A DNA stretch of 64,000 nucleotides, taken from contig NW_024468254.1 of assembly GCF_002104995.1 (NCBI RefSeq), positions 744,001-808,000 on the forward strand, written 5' to 3'. The stretch's first letter is position 1; each line of letters opens with the position of its first letter. Positions 57,861 to 64,000 of the stretch are shown here, piece by piece. The position numbers were made by a program, and so were the translations under genes. The notes beneath the pieces were generated by a model. It saw only the letters and a program-made list of their open reading frames with translations. It was not told the origin of the DNA and did no database searches. This stretch comes from Linderina pennispora (lineage: Eukaryota > Kickxellomycota > Kickxellomycetes > Kickxellales > Kickxellaceae).

Positions 57861-60457
57861 ATGGATATTATCCGCAGCACTACTGTCATAAAGACATCAC
57901 TTGGTGGTATTGGCTTCCGTGATTCTATGTTGCCCCGCCTAGAGCAATTTGTACACAGCGTCAATATCATCAAAGAGCATACATACATGCTTGCACGATG
58001 GATATTACTCCATCAACTAGCTGACGATGATGCCTTTGACCCTGCAATATTTGTGAAAAAGGGGTTTTTTCGTTCCATTTATTTATTTATTTATCGCAAC
58101 CTGAAGGTGAAGACTGTCATATCTGCCGAGGATTTCGTCAACCGGAAGGACAGGTCAGAACTGTCGAGCGCAGATTTCGGTGATGTAGTTAGATACCATA
58201 TTTATGATTATCTATTACATAATGGCGATATCGAGCTACATGGCATATGCGACATGAATCAAGTAGCAACATACGTGGATACCAAGCTGATGACAGCATA
58301 CAAGAGCAACATTGTGTTGCACTATGGCAGTTGCCTACAGCAGATTCTGGCCAAATTGATTGATATTCGCAGCCGCAAAACCACACTGCACAGTACAATG
58401 GGCAATGTGTCCAAGGCTGAGTTCAATAATGCATGCCAAGTGTGTATTTATACACCTGCACAGAAGCTCCGCCAGGCAGTTGCCTCTAGGCACCCTGATC
58501 TCAGTGTGCTCACCCCACCGATGCTTGCAATCTACAACAAGCTGGCACCAGTCCTTAATGCCTATGATGCCAAGTACAGATTCGCCAAAGACAGCCGATA
58601 CTATGATGCCAAGGTAAATCCACTTAAGCATCTGCATGCATACATTCGCCTATGCCAGCTTATTGAGAATGAGCAGCTTGGCAAGTCTCCCCCCAATGCT
58701 TGCCTCTGCAGACATCATGGATCCCAGGCCATGTGCGCTTAGACAAGCAAATAATCAAGCAGGTGTTTGTTTCGAAAACACGTGAGGAGGTTACCAAGAT
58801 CAACGCAGCAAAGAGGGCAGCAACAGAGGCAAGGAAAGCAGCAGAAAAGGGCGAAAAATTGGCCAAGAAGGCTGCACGCGAAGCAGCGAAGATGCCATCA
58901 GATGAAACAGAGGCCACTGCAGCAACTGCAGCAGTAGTGGCTGATTCACTTGCTGCTGCATCGGCGGCAGCAGCAGACACTGTTGCAGCACTTAACAATG
59001 CATATGCATCAGCACCCCCAGTCTGTGCACACGACCCGGTCCAAGGGATCACACAACCTGTGTGGGATGTATGGGGCCGGGTCGCAGATCTAACATCAAA
59101 GCCATTTAAGGCGCATGGTGATAGAAAATTCCACGGAATGGCGACAACAGATGGTGTAACGATATGCATTCTGTTACAAGACAAGATATCCAAGGCTGAT
59201 GGTGCAGTAGATGCTGATGGTGCAGGAGGCGATGCTGCGGGAGGCGATGCTGCGGGAGGCAATTCTGTGGGAGGCGATGCTACAGGCGATGCTACAGGCG
59301 ATGCTACAGGCGATGCTACAGGCGATGTTGCAGGAGGTGATGCTGTGGGAGGCAGTACTATAGCTGACTGTCGCTATATCCACCAGATCCCAAAGCCAGA
59401 GCTGCAGAATCTGAAAGGCCGCTGTGTATTCATCGATCCAGGTCGGGGCGATTTGCTATACATGATGCACGAAAATAGCAGCAATGGGAAAGAGGGTGAG
59501 AGAATGCTCTACCGCTACACACGGCAGCAGCACAATAAGGAGCTCAAGCTGCGCCACTATGACAGGATTCGTCGGGCTACAAAGGATCAAGTCCCAGAAG
59601 ATGCTGTCCGCAGAGCAGAGGCAGAGCTTTCCAAGCACTGCTGCCGGACCCTTAGCCCAGCAAAATTCCGTGCCTACGTTGCTGCCCGTGCATCTGTGCG
59701 GTGTGTCCTAGCACCATTTTATGCCAACACGATGACAGCGCGAAGGCTACTAGAGCAGCAGCCCACTAAGTCAAACAAGCAGCATCAGAGGCGCTGGAAG
59801 GCCCATCCGGGTGTCGGGACCAGTCCCAAGGTGTACCCGCTTCACCGCAAGCTGCGCCTTGATTCATTCATGAACCAGGCCCGTGCAGACCACAGGCTTG
59901 CCGCGAAACTCCGGAGCAAGTTCGGTCCAGACCCAGTGCTGATCATGGGCAATTGGAGTGCGCCGATGGCCCGGCACCATGCGCCGATTCGTGGCAAGGG
60001 ATGGCGCGACAAGTTCAAGCACCATGGCTTTGAAGTCTATCTGATCGACGAATTCCGGACATCGTCGGTGTGCCCGTTCTGCTGCGATAAGTCACTGCAG
60101 ACATTCCGGCATGTTCCCAATCCGCGGCCCTACCAGAGATCGAAGAACCCAACTGTGAAGTGCCATGGCCTTCTCCGCTGTACAAGCGAGTCATGTAAGC
60201 GGGCCATGGCACAATACAGGCGAGCCTATTCGTCTCGGCTCTTGAACCGCGACCTCGCAGCAGTTCTAAACTTCAGACTCATTTTCCAGTCACTCTGTGA
60301 CTCAGGCAGTATTCCTGAACGGTTCCGTCGCTTTACGGCCATTGCTGCCGATACTTCTGGCACCACCCCTGCAACAAAGAACCCGCGCAAGAGGCGTGCA
60401 GCAGCAGGCGATTCTGTTGCCAGCAGCAGCGAGCCAGCGCTGAAGCACCTACGCTGA
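57861..60457 (+). pseudogene. Fanzor (eukaryotic TnpB-like RNA-guided nuclease), frameshifted
   Basis: Two overlapping frames, 57861-58742 and 58694-60457, form one gene of about 865 residues broken by a missing base at a C6 run (58689-58694). The N-terminal part is the helical recognition lobe, starting TTVIKTSLGG. PLQTSWIPGHVRLD follows the break. Then come a Lys/Ala coiled coil, a Gly/Asp/Ala repeat, and a RuvC core: FIDPGRGDLLYM (RuvC-I Asp), LIMGNWSAP, LIDEFRTSSVCPFC (with the relocated Glu of Fanzors and the first zinc-finger Cys pair), CHGLLRCTSESC and LNRDLAAVLNF (RuvC-III Asp). Proven Fanzors cut DNA guided by an RNA from their own 3' end. No second transposase is nearby. Confidence 0.85.
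59276..59323 (+). repeat. 12-bp minisatellite inside the Fanzor gene
   Basis: GATGCTACAGGC four times exactly, flanked on both sides (59216-59354) by decayed copies. It encodes a GDAT/GDAAG linker just before the RuvC-I strand. Confidence 0.9.
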
Positions 60458-60749
60458 GCAGGCCATCAAGATGGGAGATGTCCATGATCGACATTGCACC
60501 AACAACCATCCGACACGTTCAAATGACCGGTTCGCCGTGATGCCCTTATCGACGTGTCAACCCATGCTGACTAGCAGCCGAGCTCGCATCGCGAGCAGAT
60601 ATTTCTAGTACGTAAATATATTGGCTGGGGAACGTTCAGAGTTTGTGAGCTAGAAACAAGAGGCAAGCGGTATAGTTGGCCTTATTTATAGACTCACCCG
60701 GTGGCTGTGCTGCAACCCACTTGCCACCAGTACGTCCTTTTCAGGTAGC
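60458..60749 (+). ncRNA. Fanzor 3' flank, candidate guide-RNA (omega/f-RNA) region
   Basis: In characterised Fanzors the guide RNA comes from the end of the ORF and the following non-coding DNA. Here the flank has a perfect 6-bp hairpin GCTCGC-ATC-GCGAGC (60582-60596) followed by an AT-rich segment. No transcript evidence; the boundaries are arbitrary. Confidence 0.25.
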
Positions 60750-61004
60750 ATGGGACATGGTCTAGTAGTTCTTCCTACGCCCACTGCGCACCAGCCGCAT
60801 AATAGCGGCCATAAGAGCGGCCATTCCGATGTGAAAAAGAACAAGAGCAAGCACGTCCGCCAGGTCACTGGTGCCATCGAAGCCTTCGAGGAGTTTGTTG
60901 GCGACCTGTTTGATGTTAGCATGAACAACCTCCAGAACGGAAACGAAAACGACCATCTACAGACTCCCGGAGCGCCCATTCAGATCGGGCAGATTGAAAT
61001 TTAA
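60750..61004 (+). CDS. Hypothetical 84-residue protein
   Basis: ATG start, frame ending IQIGQIEI. Pro/His-rich at the start, then a KKNKSKHVRQ basic block and an acidic amphipathic segment (IEAFEEFVGDLFDV). The basic block followed by VRQ recalls the secreted repeat protein at 56360, but there is no signal peptide; a TTTTCAG just upstream could be a splice acceptor, making this a second exon. Weak support. Confidence 0.35.
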   Translation: MGHGLVVLPTPTAHQPHNSGHKSGHSDVKKNKSKHVRQVTGAIEAFEEFVGDLFDVSMNNLQNGNENDHLQTPGAPIQIGQIEI

Positions 61005-61459
61005 ATAATAAAGCAGCAATGGAGTAAATTGCGCAAACGGTGGCTATGCCTGTAGAATCCTCCAACACACATATTGTGCAACAATAAGTAACTAGTAATT
61101 GCAATCTAACACCTATTTCGTGTCCTAACATTAAAACACCGCAAATTCACCGCTTATCGAAAACTTTGAATAAATGTTTGAACCAAAGGTAGCAGCAGAT
61201 GTTTATCCCATTAATCTTCACCGCCAATATTGCCAGCAGAATATTATAATGAATCCACTAGCTTCAATGTCTGTTGTCCATCATGTATACAAGGAACATA
61301 CTAGGGTCCATTGGCAAACGCATGCTCCTACCGCATTGCCAGGCCGCATGTGATATAGTAGTGGATTTTAAAAGTTGCTAGGCACGAAGTTGGGCTCATA
61401 AAAACCAAGCCTCATCATTTTACATCTGAACTAGATTGATTGCGTGTACCCCACCCGTC
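61005..61459. other. Gap before lipase pseudogene
   Basis: 455 AT-rich bases; nothing recognised. Confidence 0.4.
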
Positions 61460-62360
61460 ATGGTTTTCGAGAGCGCTGCTGAATATATATCGCATGATGC
61501 TCCTATAAAAGAATCCTCTAGCTGGGTAGTGTTTAATGGTTGCGAGTTCTACACACGAGTATACAAGCCTGATATCCAGCCTCCGCTCGCAGTGATGACA
61601 ATTGTCCATGGCCTTGGTGGTTGCACTGGGCTGTACAGCAGCCTATCCCACCAGTTTGCTAGAAATGGAATCCAGGTGTTTGGTTTTGACCAGCGTGGCT
61701 GTGGCAAGACCGGTATGCGCAACGGTGGCCTGGGTGATAGTAGAGGCATGGGTGTTGTTGCACATGATATTGAAGAGTTCAACAAACTTGTCAGCATCGG
61801 CGGGATCCCACACCTTCTCTTTGGACACTCCATGGGTAGGCACAACCTGCTGAACTACTGCATGGCACAACAAGGATGGGCTGGTAAGAGGAGTAATTGC
61901 TCAGGCACCGTCAATGGCTCTAGGCAATGCCATGGCAGAAATGGCGGAGGCCATGCTGCAGTACTGGGATGGCGGACTCGACAAAACGCCCTAGTACCAA
62001 TTGCTGATGAAGTACATATGCTGACCAGCAACCAGGACGCATCGAAGAGATCAAACACCTGCAAGGATTTCATCTGGAGCTGCACTGCTGGCACGGTATC
62101 TGATGTCGTCCTGTTTGAACAGAGGCTTATCTGGGGGTGCTCGCAGGTTCAGCACACCAGTTTACTTGGTACACTCCAAGTTTGATGTGATTACAAGCGT
62201 TGAGGGCACACGCAGACTCCATGACAATCTGCCAGAGAACCTGGACAAAACATCCAATAAAGTCAAAGATGGAAAGTACCACGACATCCACTCTGAGAAG
62301 GATCTGGGCTTTGATCTAGTTGGGTTCTATGTGAGATGGACACTTGGCCGACTAGAATAG
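61460..62360 (+). pseudogene. Monoacylglycerol-lipase-like pseudogene
   Basis: Third relative of the gene at 53372. From the ATG at 61460 it follows the family through YTRVYKPDIQPP, IVHGLGG, FDQRGCGKTG and FGHSMG (61820-61837). After about 61870 the similarity jumps to another frame (GVIAQAPSMA), which meets stop codons near 61993 and 62020. It returns to the first frame (CTAGTVSDV) and switches again from about 62103 to the end (STPVYLVHSKFD, a degraded His region KYHDIH). The line of similarity covers the full gene, so this is a decayed copy rather than an exon structure; no splice signals fit the switches. Confidence 0.85.
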
Positions 62361-62435
62361 ACTAGGACATAGCACTTTGCAAGTGCTGGCAGTGACAAAG
62401 TCATTCGCACCCTGTCCACTAAACGCATAAGATGG

Positions 62436-63301
62436 TTAGAGAGATGCAAAGTACGAGTCAAGCAACCTGTTGACTGATGTCGCCTGGCTGGCACCAAACT
62501 GGCGGCTAACAAGCTGGCGCAGCTCGTTCCTGAAAGCACCATTGTCCTGCTTCAGCCGGTCCTTGGTCAGCTCTGTCATAACCTCGGCTTCATCGTCACT
62601 CTCATCGTCGCTTTCGTGTCCATCGACGGTGCTCTGAGCCTCCACCGTCTGCTTATTGCTAACGGCGCTGGCAACGATGCTGGTCGGGCGGGAGCGGGAG
62701 CCATCGTCCTCCTTCTCCAGCACACTCGACAGAGGGTTCGCTTCGTCGGCTGCTACCACCTCAGTGGCCTTGTCTGCATCTGGATCGGCGCTGCCCGCTG
62801 GCCGCGAAATAATCTGGATCACCGAGTCGCTCTGAATCGGATAGTCGCCGATGAGCTTCGAGTCCACCAGGCCCTTGCCACCCAGGACCAGGCGCATCGT
62901 CGAGACAGGGATGTTTGACACCCGCGAGAGGTGGCGCTTCACCTGTGCAACCGTACGAATCGATGACGTGTGCAGGGTGAATTTGCGCACCGGAGCCTTG
63001 AGTGTCTTGAACGTGAGCGAGAAGTAGTCCTCGCGCTCCTCAGGCGGAAGGGTGGCAGCAGCGTCAACAGGAGGCATCTAAAAATAAAATATGTTGCAAA
63101 ATTAGTAGGCCGCCGACTCTTTCCAGGACAAGATTTCGCTCCAAGGTGATTTCTAAGTGGGTTCCTTACCTTGAAATCGCAGTGCTGAGGCGGATAGCGC
63201 GCACCAGCCGGAACTTTGGCGTCGGCCTCGAAGGCCCGCAGAGGACTGAGCTGCGAGAGCTGGGTAAGAAGCGTGTCGTAGAGAGCGCTGTTTGCAACCA
63301 T
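62436..63301 (-). CDS. GET5: Ubiquitin-like protein, probable GET-pathway Get5/UBL4A
   Basis: Exon 1 (63301-63170, 44 codons) and exon 2 (63077-62436) join in phase 0 over a 92-nt GTAAGG...TTTAG intron and give 257 residues. The short N-terminal part (MVANSALYDTLLTQLSQLS) may be the Get4-binding segment. A ubiquitin-like domain lies at about 59-138 (VAQVKRHLSRVSNIPVSTMR, LVLGGKGL, LIGDYPI). An acidic Ser/Asp linker follows. The last 33 residues (ELRQLVSRQFGASQATSV...) resemble the C-terminal homodimerisation/TUGS region of Get5 and UBL4A. Get5 hands tail-anchored proteins from Sgt2 to Get3. Another UBL protein remains possible. Confidence 0.65.
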
Positions 63302-64000
63302 TGCCGTAGGCTTGAAATGCGGAATAGAGTGGAAAATTAGCCTGGTGAAAATGTGGAGGGAAAGGCAAAACGTCTCAGCGACTCTTGATGCTTTTCTGCT
63401 GAACCGGTGGCTGCCCAACGCAGCACAGATGCATCCCCGAGTCAAGAATTTTTTTCTCGCCGGGATCGGCAGGGTGGTCATTGCGCCATCAGGAGCAGTG
63501 GCTCTTCGAGAGGTCGGAGAATATGTGAAGAGCACGTGTGGCAATTCCTTGTAGACCGTCGACCCGGTGGCCAGGATCTCTGCGTGGTGTGCTGGCCAGC
63601 CACATTTGTCTATCCATGGCTCAGCCTGCCCAAAGCGCCGCTGGACAGGTGCAATGCAGGGTCACATGGCCAGTGTGCTGGCTCTTTTGAGATAAGAAAC
63701 GCCAACAAAGTCACTACCGCGTAGCATACTCCTCACATCTGCCTGGTTCAATGGGGTTTTTGTACCAGTCAGATCACATTCTCCTTTGGTGACGCGTAAA
63801 GCTGAGCCTAAAGCACCTCCTTACCTGAACGCAATATTTATATCTTCAGGAAACCTAGTGATGCAATGGCTTGCTCGTGAGACTACAGCCGGCCTGGGCC
63901 ACCACATTTTAATACCATGAGTTGAGAGCTATGCAGCATGCAGCGCCCGTGTCATAATCATAGATCGGATGCCGCCTCAAACACCATTGGTATCCATGTC
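63302..64000. other. Right-edge stretch without recognised gene
   Basis: 699 bp upstream of GET5, holding its promoter. Short ORFs only; the next gene lies beyond the window. Confidence 0.4.

Noticed and set aside
58640-58745. Intron explaining the Fanzor frame change
   Set aside because: I found no GT donor and AG acceptor pair that joins the two frames while keeping the conserved residues on both sides; a missing base at the C6 run is simpler.
57240-60640. Terminal inverted repeats of the Fanzor element
   Set aside because: An AATATCTTTAC-like left segment faintly mirrors AATATATTTACG at 60600-60630, but the match is short, AT-rich and imperfect.
61822-62360. Spliced functional third lipase
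   Set aside because: The frame changes occur without splice signals, the middle frame has stops, and the catalytic regions are degraded.

Overview
The window is nuclear DNA of a fungus, most probably an early-diverging (zygomycete-grade) lineage. This is an inference. The genes are GC-rich and carry a few short GTAAGT...YAG introns placed near their 5' ends. The fused glutamine amidotransferase/CPSase/ATCase (URA2) has a dihydroorotase-like domain without its metal ligands, as in fungi. INTS3, an Integrator subunit that model yeasts lack, is present together with a MATA-type HMG-box regulator. I could not run searches, so all names rest on motifs and remembered family sequences.

Layout. 1-30 kb is dense housekeeping DNA: a secreted-protein gene cut by the left edge, ORC1, a 1583-residue unrecognised protein with a poly-Gln tract, mitochondrial GatA, INTS3, an old-yellow-enzyme oxidoreductase, SR140/U2SURP, MAK21/NOC1, mitochondrial uS10, a secreted trypsin-like protease, a second copy of the secreted-protein gene, RUVBL2, and an HMG-box regulator whose upstream region carries repeated palindromic ATTGTACAAT sites. 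The first 665 bases recur inverted at 23341-24005 at about 98% identity, and the second copy drags along the last 46 codons of ORC1.

30-36.7 kb is a gene-poor stretch with minisatellite scraps and only one small candidate ORF at its end. 37-53 kb is again housekeeping: GCN20/ABCF3, SCO1, RAB18, HSP10 and HSP60 head to head on a shared 406-bp promoter, and URA2.

53-62.4 kb is an accessory region. It holds three related monoacylglycerol-lipase-like genes in increasing decay (intact, in-frame stop, multiple frameshifts), a secreted Lys/His-repeat protein, and a Fanzor gene. Fanzors are eukaryotic relatives of TnpB, the RNA-guided nucleases of mobile elements. This Fanzor has recognisable RuvC motifs and a zinc finger but is broken by a one-base frameshift at a C6 run. 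A probable GET5/UBL4A gene closes the window.

The housekeeping genes serve unrelated processes and are not an operon. Several lie head to head and probably share promoters: GatA with the large unknown gene, MAK21 with uS10m, and HSP10 with HSP60. The Fanzor is the most unusual element, followed by INTS3 and the inverted duplication.
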